DNA of 64,000 nt from Theobroma cacao (lineage: Eukaryota > Streptophyta > Magnoliopsida > Malvales > Malvaceae). The notes under the pieces are model-generated. The model worked only from the letters and a program-made list of their open reading frames with translations, was not told the DNA's origin and made no database searches. Made by a program: the position numbers and the translations under genes. The DNA lies in assembly GCF_000208745.1 (NCBI RefSeq), contig NC_030854.1, forward strand, positions 21,689,411-21,753,410, read 5' to 3'. The first letter of the stretch is position 1, and every line of letters begins with the position of its first letter. Shown here piece after piece: positions 45,350 through 57,386 of this stretch.

Positions 45350-48250
45350 CCTAAATCTCTCTTAATTTTACAAAATTGTTCTTATTCAATGGTTTTGCGA
45401 AAATGTCAGCCAATTGACGAAAGGCTATTTCAATATCTTTCTTAAGCACATGATCTCTAATGAAATGATGTCTTATTTATATGTACTTGGTTCTAGAGTG
45501 TTGAATAAGGTTTTTAGATATATTTATGGCACTCATATTATCACAATAAATAGGAACCTTATGCATAGTCATTCCAAAATCATTTAGTTGCTACCTAATC
45601 TAAAGGATTTGTGCACAACAACTATCTACTTATATATACTCAACTTCAACAGTTGATAAAGCAACATAATTTTCTTTTTGCAAGACCAAGACACAAGCAT
45701 GCTTCCAAAGAATTGACAAGTAACATTAGTGCTTTTCCAATCAGTTTTGCTACCAGTAAAATTAGCATTAGAATAGCCAAAAAAATTGAAAGATGAACCT
45801 TTTGGATACCATAAGCTTAAGCTTTGAGTATCCAAGAGATATCTAAAAATCTTTTTCACTATAGTCAAATGTGATTCCTTGGGACATGATTGGAATCTTG
45901 CATACAGGCACACACTAAATAATATATCAAGTCTACTTGTAGTAAGATAAAGAAGTGAACCAATCATACCTTTATAAAGCTTTTGGTCCACATATTTCCC
46001 TTTACCATCTTTGTCCAGCTTTGTGGAAGGGCTCATAGGAGTTCCAATTGATTTCATATTCATCAATAAAACTTTTTTAGCATTTTTTTGTTATACTTCT
46101 CTTGGTTGATGAATATTTCATCCTAACATTGCTTGATTTGTAGACCAAGGAGGAACTTTAGTTCTCTCATCATGCTCATTTCAAATTTCCCTACATTTCC
46201 TTAGTAAAATTCTCACACAACCTTTCATTAGTAGCACCAAATATAATATCATCAACATAAATTTGAACAACAATTAAATCAATATCATTTTTCTTAATAA
46301 AAAAAGTATTATCTACACTTCTCCTAGAATATCATTTTTCAATCAAAAACTTAGAAAGTCTTTCATACCAATCTCTAGGAGATTATTGTACTCCATAGAA
46401 AGCTTTATGCAATTTATATACATGATAAATTTTATCAAACACTTTAAAACCAGAGGGCTGTTCAACATATACCTCTTCTTGTATGAAGCCATTAAAAAAT
46501 GCACTTTTAACATCCATTTGAAACAATTTAAAGTTCATAAAGCATGCATAGGCAAGTAAAAGTGTAATAGCTTCTGATCTAGTTACTAGCGTAAAGGTTT
46601 CATCATAATCAATACCTTCTTCTTGATTGTAGCCTTAAGCAACAACCTTGCCTTATTTTTACCACATTTCCCAGCTCATCCATCTTGTTCTTAAATACCC
46701 ATCCTGTACCAACAATTGGATGGTTGGTTAGCCTTGGAACTAAGGTCCAAACCTTGTTCCTTTCAAATTGACCCAATTCTTTTTGCATAGCAATCATCCA
46801 ACTCTATTTCTTTTCAGCTTCCTTAAAGTTCCTTGGTTCCACTCGTGATATGAATGCTAAATACTCACAAGTTTCTCTTAATCCCCTTCTAGTTTTGACA
46901 CTTTCCGAGGGATCACCAGTGATGAGTTCTTGAGGACGATTCCTTATAAATCTCCAGTTTCTAAAAAGATCATTATTCTATTCCTTAGCTCTTTGCAAGT
47001 CTTCTAATGGTGGTTCATCATCATCTTTCTCCTTTGAGCTTTCTCCATCATTTTCTTTGCTATCCAAGCTCAATTTCGCCATTTTCTTCTCAATTTCATC
47101 TGCATCATCATCATTAAGCACTACCTTTCTTTGTGCAGTATTAGTCTCATCAAAAACAATATGAATTAACTCTTCTATAACAAGAATTTTTTTGTTAAAC
47201 ACTCTATATGCTTTAGAGTTCAATGCATAACCTAAGAAGATTCCTTCATCACTCTTAACATCAAACTTTCCCAAGGTGTGTTTTCTATTATTTAAGACAA
47301 AACATTTGCATCCAAAACTCCTTAGGTGAGAAATATTTGGTTTTCTTCCTTCGTAAAGCTCATAAAGGGTTTTAGAAATCATGGCTCTAATGGAAACTTT
47401 GTTCAGAATATAAGTTACAGCGTTTACAACTTCAACCTAAAAATATTTTGACAAGTTTTTTTTACAAAGCATTATTCTTTCCATTTCTTTTAAAGTCTTA
47501 TTTTTTTTCTTTCAACAAATCCATTTTGTTGTGGAGTTCTAGAAGCGAAAAAATTGTGATCAAAACCATTTTCATTACAAAAAATTTCAAAATTATTGCT
47601 TTTAAATTCACCACCATGATCACTTCTAACACTAACAATGGGGAAGCATTTTCATTTTGAACTCTTTTACAATGTTCAACAAAAATTGATAATGCATCAT
47701 CTTTATGAGCAAGAAAGTATACCCATGTATATCTAGAGTAATCATCAATAATAACAAAGCCATATGACTTGTCTCCAAGACTATCATGTCTTAGTCTTCT
47801 ATGCCATAACCCACTATTGCAAACATCATTGGCAACAAAGCATGATTAACTAGACTTAGTTTCATCAAGAAAAGTGACATACATATTCTTAATTTTTTTA
47901 CCAATGAATGTTACATTATTAGTGTTAACATTTGACATGCATGGGAATTAAAGCATACTCTAAAGCTTTAATCACAAAGCTGACTAATGCTTAGCAAATT
48001 ATGTTTTAAACTTTTAACAAATAAGACATGTCTGATTTGAGGTTGAGATGTGTTACCAGTGGTTCCAATTCCTTGGATAATACCCTTGAAGTCATCACCA
48101 AAGGAAACACTACCACTTTTCTTCCTATCAAGCTTGACAAACAAATTTTCATTCCCGACCATGTGTCTTGAGTAACCATTATCCAAGTACTAAGGCTGCT
48201 ACTTCTTTGGTTGAGCTTCAAAACATTGGTCCTTTTGTCCTTACTCAACC
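45350..48250 (-). pseudogene. Sirevirus-type pol of E2
   Basis: Reverse copy of the E1 pol plan, with many stops. The protease (48186-47970) again has D-N-G-Y-S at its active site. The integrase middle region is at about 47830-47400; its second catalytic Asp is intact here (RSDHGGEF, near 47620). The integrase C-terminus is at 47382-46978 (LYEGRKPNISHLRSFGCKCF, FLGYALNSKAY). RT runs from about 46800 with WTLVPRLTNHP and a decayed active-site region near 46260. RNase H (46066-45400) has IGSLLYLT and a CKKKI-type block. E1 and E2 pol are close relatives inserted in opposite directions. Confidence 0.8.
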
Positions 48251-49899
48251 TATAAAAAAATTTTCAATTTTTCTTTAAAAGTACCCATACTTGATGGGTC
48301 CTAGGAGGTTAGTAGTCACATGCGATCTTTTTGGAACCCAAACCAATTTGGTTCGTGCAAAGTTTCTATTAAAATGATAGCATTCATAGACAAATGACCC
48401 TTTTACCACATACATAACAGTGACATGAACCAGCATTAATTTTCCTTCTAAGGTTTGTTTTCATTTGAACTTTTTCTTCACTTTTGGCTTTAGTTTTGAT
48501 CTTGTTTCTTTATCCACTTTGAGAGCAACATTTTCATCAAAAACTCTTTGTAATTCTAAATTTTTGCTTTCTAATTCGAGCTTCAAGAGTTCAAGAACAG
48601 TTTTGGATCGTTCAAGTTCAATTTAAAGCATGTTCCTTTGATAAAAAATAGAGTTGTATTTATGTTTGATTTTTGTCTAATTCTTTATTCAATGCAACAA
48701 CTTTTTTCCTCATAGTCTTATATTTTGAATCAAGTTTTTCAAATTCAGCATATAGACAATCATATTAATCTTGCAAATCATCATAGGAAATATCACATGA
48801 ATTATAAGTTACCTCAATTTCTTCTTCTTTTGCCATTAAGCAGAAATTGGCTCTTTCTTCCAATTTCTTCTTCTAAGCTTGAAGAGTCACTATTGGACCA
48901 AGTTGTTGCCACTATTGCTTTCCTTGGTTTCTTCATTCTTTTTGAAGATTCTTCTTTCAACATTAGACATTTAGATCTGAAATGTCTTGGTTTCTTACAT
49001 TCAAAGTATATCATTTCATCTTTCTTGTTGAGATCACCCTTGTGCTTATTTTTTCAACAGAGACCTTGGTCTTTCTTGTAATTTTTCTTTCCAAACCTTT
49101 TGCCTTTTTATCCCATCAGCTTCCTAAACCTTTTGGCCATCATTGCTAACTCTTCATCATTATCACTTGATAATTCTTCAAGTTCTTTCTCACGTGAATT
49201 AATCTTGAGTGCAAGGTTTTTTCTTCTCTTCCTCTTTTTCTTCCTTCATTAAAAGTTCATGTGTGAAGAGGAAGCCACAAATTTCATCAAGTGACCACAT
49301 TGAGATCCTTGGCTTCTTAGATAGCAGTGACCTTTAGTTTTTAGCCTTTTAGGAGGCATCTCAGCAGCCTTTTAACTAACTCATGTTCAAGGATGGTTTT
49401 TCCAAGTTGATTAAGCTTGTTTGTAATATTGGTAAACCTATCGAACATGGTAGTGACATCTTCACCCGGTTTCATTTTAAACATTTCATAATTATAAGTG
49501 AGTAGGGCAATTTTGGACTCATTTACTTGTGAAGTCCTTTCATGAATTACTTTTAAGTTTTTCCCATATCGCTTTAGCTATAGTACAACTAGAGATTTTG
49601 TTGAATTTTAAGGGAGTCAATGCACAATGAAGGGTGTTGATGGCTTTAAAATTTGTTTGGACCTTTTTAACTTCAGCTTCAGTCCATTCAGATCTTGGTT
49701 TAGGCATTTTCTCAATAGTGACAAAACTAGGTGAGGTGGGAATATAGGGTCATTCCGCGAGAACATCCCACATTTCATAGTCAAGGGCTCTAATGTAAAT
49801 GGACATTCTAGTGCTCAAATAAGCATAATTTAATACATCAAATAAAGGAGGACTATTTGTGGATTGACCCTCAGTAATAATTGACTTTTGCAAAGCTAT
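48251..49899 (-). pseudogene. Sirevirus-type gag of E2
   Basis: Reverse strand gag. Where the sister copies start ATG-GCT-CT(T/C), E2 has ATA (plus-strand 49897-49899), so the initiation codon is lost. UBN2 blocks are at about 49850-49300. A zinc knuckle is at about 49010-48965 (FECKKPRHFRSKC). A SDSDSSSLEEE-type acidic block, a coiled-coil region (48750-48500) and a second knuckle near 48420-48380 follow. It ends with W-VPKR-like and VWVLLK-like remnants of the paired WIPKG blocks. Stops and frameshifts throughout. Confidence 0.72.
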
Positions 49900-49942
49900 G
49901 TGGATCTTCCCTAAGGATGTTAAGCCTTAAATTTGAGGGTAT

Positions 49943-49956
49943 GGCTTTGATATCAT
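49943..49956 (-). promoter_or_regulatory. Decayed E2 primer-binding site
   Basis: On the minus strand ATGATATCAAAGCC stands directly after the LTR end; the intact form is TGGTATCAGAGC. Two G-to-A changes explain it. Confidence 0.6.
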
Positions 49957-50302
49957 CGTTGGTCCCAATGGAGTGTTAGAAGGGGGTGAATAGTATAAAA
50001 AATTTTAAGGTCAGCTCTTTTTGAATGATAGAGCTTTTAACCGATTAAAAGACAATGAATGTAAAGCTTGTAGTGGCTAAAAGACACCTAGTAAAGAAAG
50101 GAAAAGAGAAGTGGACAATGCAAGACTATTTATAGTGGTTGGTTCCCTTGACCTACATCTACTACCTTGATCTCTTAATCAAGGATCTTTAACCTAACTT
50201 CACTATATCAGTGAAATTAACAGCTTCCGTCAAGCTTTTACAAGATAAGCTCTCAACCCAAGCTATAATCCCTTACAACAAGCTTTAGAGTGCTTCCCAC
50301 AC
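49957..50302 (-). repeat. E2 5' LTR, proximal part
   Basis: Aligns base for base with the U5 end of the E2 3' LTR (25779-26123). The LTR end is CGTTGGTCCC on the plus strand (first T changed to C). It is cut at CACAC by the solo LTR at 50303 and resumes at 53245-53396. Confidence 0.82.
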
Positions 50303-53244
50303 TGTCAAGCCCGACCTTATAAAATACTTGCCACGTCATTCATGTGATTGACAATATGCTTGCATACTTGGAAAGCCCCGAAAAATCGTTAAAAGTCGGT
50401 AACATACCTAGTGGTGCAACTAAGTTGAATTAAGCCTCGAACTAGACCAAAGAGAGATTTTAAGATGAAATATAGAATTTTAAATTCCCAGAATGATTTA
50501 ATCTGGTGATTTGGAGTTCGAGAATCGATATGGAGTCAAAATGGAATTTTCATGACTTAGGGGCAAAATGGTCATTTTGCTACCCGAGGTTAAGATGTGA
50601 GTGTTGGATGAAATTTTTGACTAAGATTGATCATTTGGAGTATAATTTGAGTTTGAGAAGTGAAGAATTTTAATTTCGGCGTTTTTTCGAGGATAAGGGC
50701 AAAATAGTCATTTTGCCACCCCAGGGGCAAAATTGTAATTTTACACCACCCAATACTTGTCCAGCACATGAATTTCACCCATTATTATTATGGATAATTG
50801 AAGGATTTTATGTGGTGGAGAAAGAAAGCTTAATAGTTAAGAATTTAAAAATGGACCAATGGTAAGGTGACAAGTGTCAAGCTTTTATTTCTTTATTATT
50901 TCTTTATAAATTTGCACAAAATCAGCTCATTTCTCTTCATTATAGCCAGCCTCACCAAGAAGAAGCAAGACAAAGGAAGAACAAAACCCTAGGTGGAAAA
51001 ATTCAAGGGAAAAGTGTGAAAATTCAAGGAGATAAGTGAAAAAAGGTAAGATTTTTCAATTTAAGCTTGAGATCTCTCTTTCTTAAGCATTTTTTTCTTA
51101 TTTTCCATGGTTGAATCACATGAAATCATGATGAATCCCTTGCTAGCCGAACACTTAGAGGGAGGTTTTGATGCTTGATTTGGTTAGATTTCAATGTATT
51201 TTAGTGTTTTTAGTTAGTTAGTGATGTGTAGCATGAAAAGCCAACAAGAAAAATTCACTTCCTCCCATCACCCATCATTGGCCGAATTTTTCATGTAGAG
51301 TGTGTATGGTGGATTTAATTTTATTTCAAGTGAATTGGTTCGGAAATGATGAATTATGGTGAGAAAATCAAGTAGGAAAAATCATAGTGTTGATGCACCC
51401 ACCATGACCGAAATTCCCAAGAGAAAATGTGAAGATGATTTTGCTAAATTTTATGTTATTTGACTTGTGTTTGATGGTTTGGAGAATTGGAAGAAAAATG
51501 GAGTTAATTGGAGTTGAATTTGGCATATTGGCCAATTAATCGAGTGATAGATCGAATTAGGCCAATACCGTTTTATTTAGGTACACAATTGAATTTGTGT
51601 AGAACACCGTGTTTAGACGATAATCTGAACAATTTGCATTCCATTTCATGCATCCATATAGTTTTATAACGGTTTAGCACCAATGTGGTAAATTGCTTGA
51701 TTGTGCATTATGTTTAGATGGTGAATCCTCCGATAAGGGCAAAGAAATTGTACCCGATGATCAATAGTCGAAGTACTCTAAAAATTCGACTCCCGAAATA
51801 GTGAGTAACCTTATTATCATTTTAATTATCTAAAGTGGTCTTTTTATTCGATTTTGTGAATGTTATGGAAAATGAGTTTAAATGGTTAATTTTTAGATTT
51901 TATAAACAAATTGTGTTTAAATGAAATGATTTTATAAATTGTCTTGAAATTGAATGATGGCTTTGAAAATAGAGTAATTGGAGACCATTTGATGTATTGT
52001 GAATTTATGGTTCTAATTGATTGGCTTATGGCAATATTGGCATGAATGGCTGAATAGGTATTTGTGTTGAAAATGTATAAACTGTTGTTTGCCTTGATAG
52101 GCTGGATAATGATAAAATTGCCATGTCATGCTGTTGAATTTTTATTGTATGGTGAGTTTAGCTTGCTGCAGTGGGTGGGTTCTGTGGACCAGCCTGTTAG
52201 AGGGGTACAAAATCCGGTTATACACATACCTCGATCGGAGAGGTGCGTTGGGTATCTTCTGAGGTATGGTTAGAGTTCACATCACGCAGAACCACCTCGT
52301 GATGATGAACTCCGCTAACGCTAAGGAATAGCTGTGTTTTTCAAACTAAAAATATGTTAACGTGTATACGAAATTTTTATCAGCCTTGGTGGACTCGGTT
52401 AGATGCCTTAGCCAAGGTATTTTCGAGAATGATTTTGGCATGAGCCAAGCTTTTAAGATACTCATAAGCCATGTTGATTATTTAAATGAAATGAAAATTT
52501 ATGTTATGAAATACATATTGAGATGGAATATTTTAATCGTCTCCATTTACTCGACTTTAGATATTTTGGATGATGTTTGTTTCTCAATGGGATTATATAA
52601 TCTCACCACCCTCCTTTCCATCCATTTCAGGCTCAAGATAGTATGTAGATAGCTGATATCGTCGAAGGCTACAGTTGGCTTACTTCCTCAAAAATTGTAG
52701 GTTCACAGCCTTCGTTCACTTTTGTCATTTAAGGGCCCACGTGTCATTGTAAATTAAATTACATATCTTGACTATCTGTATTACAGTATGTATGAATTTA
52801 TTTCACTTTTACGCTGCAAAAATTTCTTACAGATAACTCTATAAAAATTGTTTTATAAGAAAATGGAATAGTTTATTGAATATTTTTATTATATTCAAAT
52901 AGTCATAATTTCACTTTAAATGAATGTTTTAAACATCTAAACTTATTTTTGATTATGAAATATGTGTTTTGCACTCGCATACTACATTATTAGCTGGTTT
53001 CGAAATTTTCAAGAAAAAATGATCAAAATACCCTTGAGAGACGAAAATTATTTTTTTTATTATTTTGGTTTGGAAATAGCTTATAATCTTTTAAAATATG
53101 ATATTAGCAACTGTTGCTCGCAAGGGAGGTGAGAAAACTGATATTAAAGCCTTGTGAGGTTTCGGTTGACATTTCGGGTAATGAATGTCTATCGAGACAT
53201 CGCGGCGGTTGTCACGGGCTCGAGAAGAGTACCGGGTCGTGGCA
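50303..53244 (+). mobile_element. Solo LTR, 2.9 kb family, in the E2 5' LTR
   Basis: A 2942 bp unit, TGTCAAGCCCGACC to CGGGTCGTGGCA, flanked by CACAC (50298-50302) and CACAT (53245-53249). The E2 3' LTR at about 26122 shows the uninterrupted target. It has three near-palindromes of the GGCAAAATGGTCATTTTGCC type (about 50562, 50698, 50728). This is the cleanest copy of the family in the window and the reference for the insertion in 9317-13824. Short readings at 52064-52652 also occur, decayed, in the other copies and have no recognisable domain. Confidence 0.87.
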
Positions 53245-53396
53245 CACATTCTAATTCCCAAGAAAAAGAAGAAAAAGAAGTATAGCTAGGTACCTTAACA
53301 AGTTTGGATAGATTATAATCAAGCTTAAACACTTTTTCTTGATTTGGAATTAAGAACAAGTGTTTTTGGTGAAGAATATTTTGCTTTGTGCTCAAA
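53245..53396 (-). repeat. E2 5' LTR, continuation up to the inversion breakpoint
   Basis: Matches 26118-26262 of the E2 3' LTR (TCTAATTCCCAAGAAAAAG to TTTGTGCTCAAA) and then stops abruptly at 53396/53397. The next LTR bases are found in opposite orientation ending at about 57386. Confidence 0.8.
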
Positions 53397-55207
53397 GATC
53401 TAAGCTTTTGAAAGCATTAAGTTTGGAATTGTCTATTATTCGATCAAGTGGCAATATTATGACTTATACAATAGGGGAAAATGTTTAAAATAAGAAAATT
53501 GAATTTGTAATCCTAAGATGATAACTAAGTGCTAGAAGTAAAGCAATTTAACAATGTCTGTTGTAGACTGGATCCAACTAAGTCAATATAATGCAAATAA
53601 ATTCAACAAAAATAAAAGCACACAACAAGAAATGATACCTGAAATTAAATTCCAATAGGAACAACAAAATTTATGTGGTTTGGCTTCAACAAAGGTAAAA
53701 GGAATAAGGATCAAAGGGTCAAACGAAGGCAAAAGAGTCAAAAAGCATCAAGAAATGGGTGGCAGTTGCTGAGGTTAAATTTTTAGCCACTAACTTCAAT
53801 AAGTCTCCACATTGGCCGAAATGTATTCAAAGCTTAACTACTAATGTTGAAAAAGTCATTGAACTATTAACGAAAGTTCAAATAAATCTTTATTCTTTTA
53901 TTACGTTTAATCAAGTTTTTATATTTTTATTTTGGATCAAATAAACCCTTATAACGAATGTTTGATTAGTTTTCATTAATCAAAATGTCACTTGTCATTT
54001 TATGTCCATATGGAACTAATATGTCATTGATGTTGAGGATTAAAAATACCACATGGCAATGTTATTATGTCACATTAGCATGCCATTTAATCATCAATAA
54101 TATGTCAGCATACTAGGTCATTATCAATTATGACATTTCAACATGCTACGTCAGCATCATATGATATAGAATGACAAGTGGCATTTTGACTAAGTCAACT
54201 ACTAATCATAAGGGCTAATTTAGCTTTAAATAAAAATATAAAAGGCTTATTTAGCTCAAAATAAAAGTATATGGGATTAATTGAATACAATAAAAGAATA
54301 AGGATTTATTTAAATTTTCTTGAATAATTTAGGCGCTTGTTTAGGTATTATGCCTCATTTCTTTTATTTGAAACAATTTCATCTAAAGTCAAATCAAAAC
54401 ATGATATTTATGTCATTGGAAAGTTTGCATAGCACATATTTAAAAGTACACATGGTATGTTAAACTCAACAGTAGACAATAGTTATTCCCATCAGCTATA
54501 TGGATCAATATTATGGCAATTTTGTTGTTGTATTTAAGACCAAAAATTTATTTTATGGTAACTTAAATTTGTCTACCACATCAATAGTCTTGAATAAAGT
54601 TATAATGTAAGAACATTACTATGCATCAATTGGCTCGAAGTGAATAACATTATGAGCTAACAATTATTGCTAAAGCATATGAATGGGTTAGAATAGTGTT
54701 GTTATTTGTACATGCGCCTACTTGGTAATGTTATCCTCTATGGTCGAGTTCTTTTTCTATTGGATTGGCCATGGCTTGAATTGATTGGATAATGGTGGTG
54801 GATGTAATTCTACATAGATTTGCCCATGAGTGATAGTTAGATGCAAGTTGGTAGACACAAGAATGGAAAACTAGAAATATTAAAGAATGGCTTCAAGATG
54901 TATATCTATACCACTTTCCTTAACATTTTATTTGTCCTCACTTATGGTGTGCAACAGGCACAATTATTTATTTCCAACAAACATAATTATTTGTTTCCAA
55001 CATAATTATTTGAACCAATTTAATTATTTGAACAAACATAACTCTTAAACAATCATAATTGTTCAAAGGACTTATTTCTCTCATTCCTCCCTTATTATTG
55101 TTGAAAATATCTAACATAAGTGACAAAGAAAATGGAACTTGTATGACAAAATTGAAAAGAAAAAATGAAAGGTGGTGCCTAACCAAAATAGTTAATGTTG
55201 ATGATAT
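53397..55207. other. Noncoding sequence 3' of E4 (inverted), possible host DNA
   Basis: After undoing the inversion this lies just downstream of E4. It is AT-rich with no recognisable gene. It contains a fold-back element (about 53860-54356) and an AT-rich tandem-like patch at 54955-55070 (CATAATTATTTGTTTCCAA variants). No LTR or pol signature was seen, so it may be the original insertion locus. Confidence 0.4.
53860..54356. mobile_element. Fold-back / long terminal inverted repeat element
   Basis: The left arm (about 53860-54010) has AAATAAATCTTTATTCTTTT and GTCACTTGTCATTTTATG. The right arm (about 54160-54356), read in complement, has AAATAAATCCTTATTCTTTT and GCCACTTGTCATTCTATA in the same order, so the arms are imperfect inverted repeats of roughly 150-190 bp. 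The core has several CATGxCAxxT-type words. No ORF. Probably a nonautonomous DNA transposon; superfamily and target duplication not resolved. Confidence 0.6.
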
Positions 55208-56613
55208 TATACGTTGGCTACCTCAAAGGATAAAACTCAAGAGAGGGGTGAATTAAGTATTTTAAAATTCTTTGTGAACCTTTTTGAGAGTTGAAATACT
55301 ATTTGCAATGCTATGATGAAAAACCTCTAAAGATGATGAGTGAAGAAGTGAAAAAATTCTTTTGAGAGTGATTCAAAAATGTTTTCAAGAGTGAATGAAA
55401 ATAAAAAGGAATTTAAGCAAACAAGAAAACACACTATTTATAGAGGTTTAGCCCTGATGCCTACATCCTCACCCATGACAACGAGTTTGTAATTCATTAT
55501 ATAAAACTGCTCTTTCAAGACTCAAGCATAATTTTTACAACACTACCTTTTATGGATCAAGTACAACCTTTATAATGTCTTTTATGGATCAAGCATAACC
55601 CTCTATCTTTTACACAAGCTAAGGTATAACCTATCAACTTTACCTTTTTAAATGGGTTAAGGTATAACCACTTTCAACACTCTACCTTTCAAGGTTAAGG
55701 TATAACCTTTACAAAGATTACAAGATGATGAAGTTTAAGATCAAGAATGCCTCTAAGTAGGCTGAATACATCAATGAATACTAAGAGAGGATGAAAGCTT
55801 AACAAATAAGTGGTAGAACTTTAAGCTCAAGTAAGCAAAGATAGATGAACACTTGATTTAAAGAGTGAGATTAAAGGAATTTTCTCTTGAAAGCCTCACT
55901 CTTGCTTGGAATATCTTCTCTTAGTGTTCTCTCTTGTCAAAAACTTGTTGCAACCTTTTATTTATATGTAGGAGCCTTATCATAGCCATTTAGAGACATT
56001 GATTCAAAATCTTGGCTGTCAAATCTGTCATTTTCTATTTTGTCTCATATGAAGTATCGAGACCTATGATTTAAGTCTCTATACTCTAATTGCCAATGGC
56101 AATTGATGTCTCAATACTTGAGTGGCATGTCTCCATACTTGTTTTTCCTTGACGATTTCCAAAATAAGGCATGTCTCGATACTTCTGTCGCTTAGTCTCA
56201 ATACATAACAGCTTACTCTCTGGAAAACCATGTCTGTAGATGATGTCTCAATACTTGGCAAGTTGGTCTTGATACTTGAACACTAGGCCTTTAGAATATT
56301 AAGCTCTTAAAATAAGGTCTTGGTATTTCTTTAATGTGTCTCGATACCTTGACACTTTCTCTCTTGAAACTGATGTCTAAATGTGAAGTCTCAATGTGTT
56401 GAAGTTCTAGTCTTGATACTTTTGTACTTCTTCTTTGGAATATGAAGATTGAAAGCAAAGTCTTAATATAATGAAGCTTGTGCCTCAATACATTTGGACT
56501 TGCTTTCTAGAATTTGGCTCTTCCGATAAGACATCTCAATACTTAATGTTCAGGTCTCTATACTTTAGTACTTGTCCTCTGGAATTTAGACTTTCAATGA
56601 ATGAAGTCTTGAT
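55208..56613 (-). repeat. Right part of the E4 3' LTR, inverted
   Basis: The minus-strand reading follows the E4 5' LTR: the GTATCGAGAC array (plus-strand GTCTCGATAC variants, 56055-56608), a TATTTATATG region at about 55960, the GCTTGATCC-ATAAAAGAC short repeats (55540-55620), and the terminal ACCCCTCTCTTGAG region near 55240, ending at TATACGTTGG (55208). It lacks the MITE of the 5' LTR. It continues from the piece at 25512-25778. Confidence 0.82.
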
Positions 56614-57386
56614 TGTTGAATCTATATGTTTTTTATGATAACAAAATATTTATCATTCATTAATGTCTAATTTTGTTATTTAAGTGTGCGAGATTTAATT
56701 TAATACCCCTAACAAAGTTGTCCATTAAAGGCAAGTCCAAAAGCTTGTTAAACTTAAAGCGGAGTTAATTAGTCAAAAAGGGAAAGAGCAAGTAATAAAC
56801 AAAAACAGAACCTTAGTAACAAGGGACCTTAATCAATTAAGATATGTCTATGTGATAAACTAAAGCAAAACAAATATATGTTAATCGGTTAGAGCACAAG
56901 GTCCTAGTATATTCAAGAGACAAAAACAAGTTTGAATATATAGTTGACCGTTAAAGGGAGCGAAAATGGAAAGGTTCAAAATTCAAAGTTTTTCTAGTTG
57001 ATTAAAGCTTATTTTAATCAGTTATAGTTGAAGGAACTAAAGCTTTAATCAATTAAGGGAAGACCTAACCAATTAAAGGAACATTGTTGTGTAAAGAAAA
57101 GTGAAAACAGAAAGTTTGTAATCGGTTGAGCCTACCATAACCAGTTAGAGGAATTTTGCTGAATAAGAGAAGCCTAACGACAAAGAACTCTTAATTGGTT
57201 AAAGTTGTCTGTAACCAATTAGCCGAAGTTTATCTCTTTTTTTGAATTTAAACACTAGAGGATAAAATAACTGCTAAAAGTGCATCAAAGTTATTTCTAA
57301 TAACTAGAAACTATCTCCAACAGAAAAATCTGACTCCTCATGAAAGGAAGCTCCAATGATCAAAGAAAGTAGATTTGAAGAGAGAA
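56614..57386 (+). repeat. Distal (U3) half of the E2 5' LTR, inverted
   Basis: Starts TGTTGAATCTATATG and runs through the TAACCGATTA motif array to TTTGAAGAGAGA, matching the minus strand of 27078-26270. Orientation is opposite to the rest of E2. Ends at the inversion breakpoint. Confidence 0.82.

Larger units (their letters stand above)
53397..57386. other. Candidate local inversion of about 4 kb
   Basis: Within this block, three things occur in the orientation opposite to that needed: the distal half of the E2 5' LTR (56614-57386), the target duplication TTGAT (minus strand ATCAA, 56609-56613), and the remaining 3' LTR of E4 (56613-55208) with its own flank GATAT (minus strand ATATC). Flipping the block makes E2's 5' LTR contiguous and restores E4's 3' LTR after E2. 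The word ATCTAAG stands at 53398-53404 and 57386-57392, at both breakpoints. Confidence 0.75.

Noticed and set aside
48725..49081. A 118-codon plus-strand frame
   Set aside because: It is the antisense of the E2 gag zinc-knuckle and acidic region; the minus strand carries the family motifs.
52064..52652. Two open frames in the 2.9 kb LTR
   Set aside because: Counterparts exist at 4628-5183 and, weaker, in 12459-12720, but they are broken, shift frame and show no codon-level conservation that I can see. They are LTR sequence.
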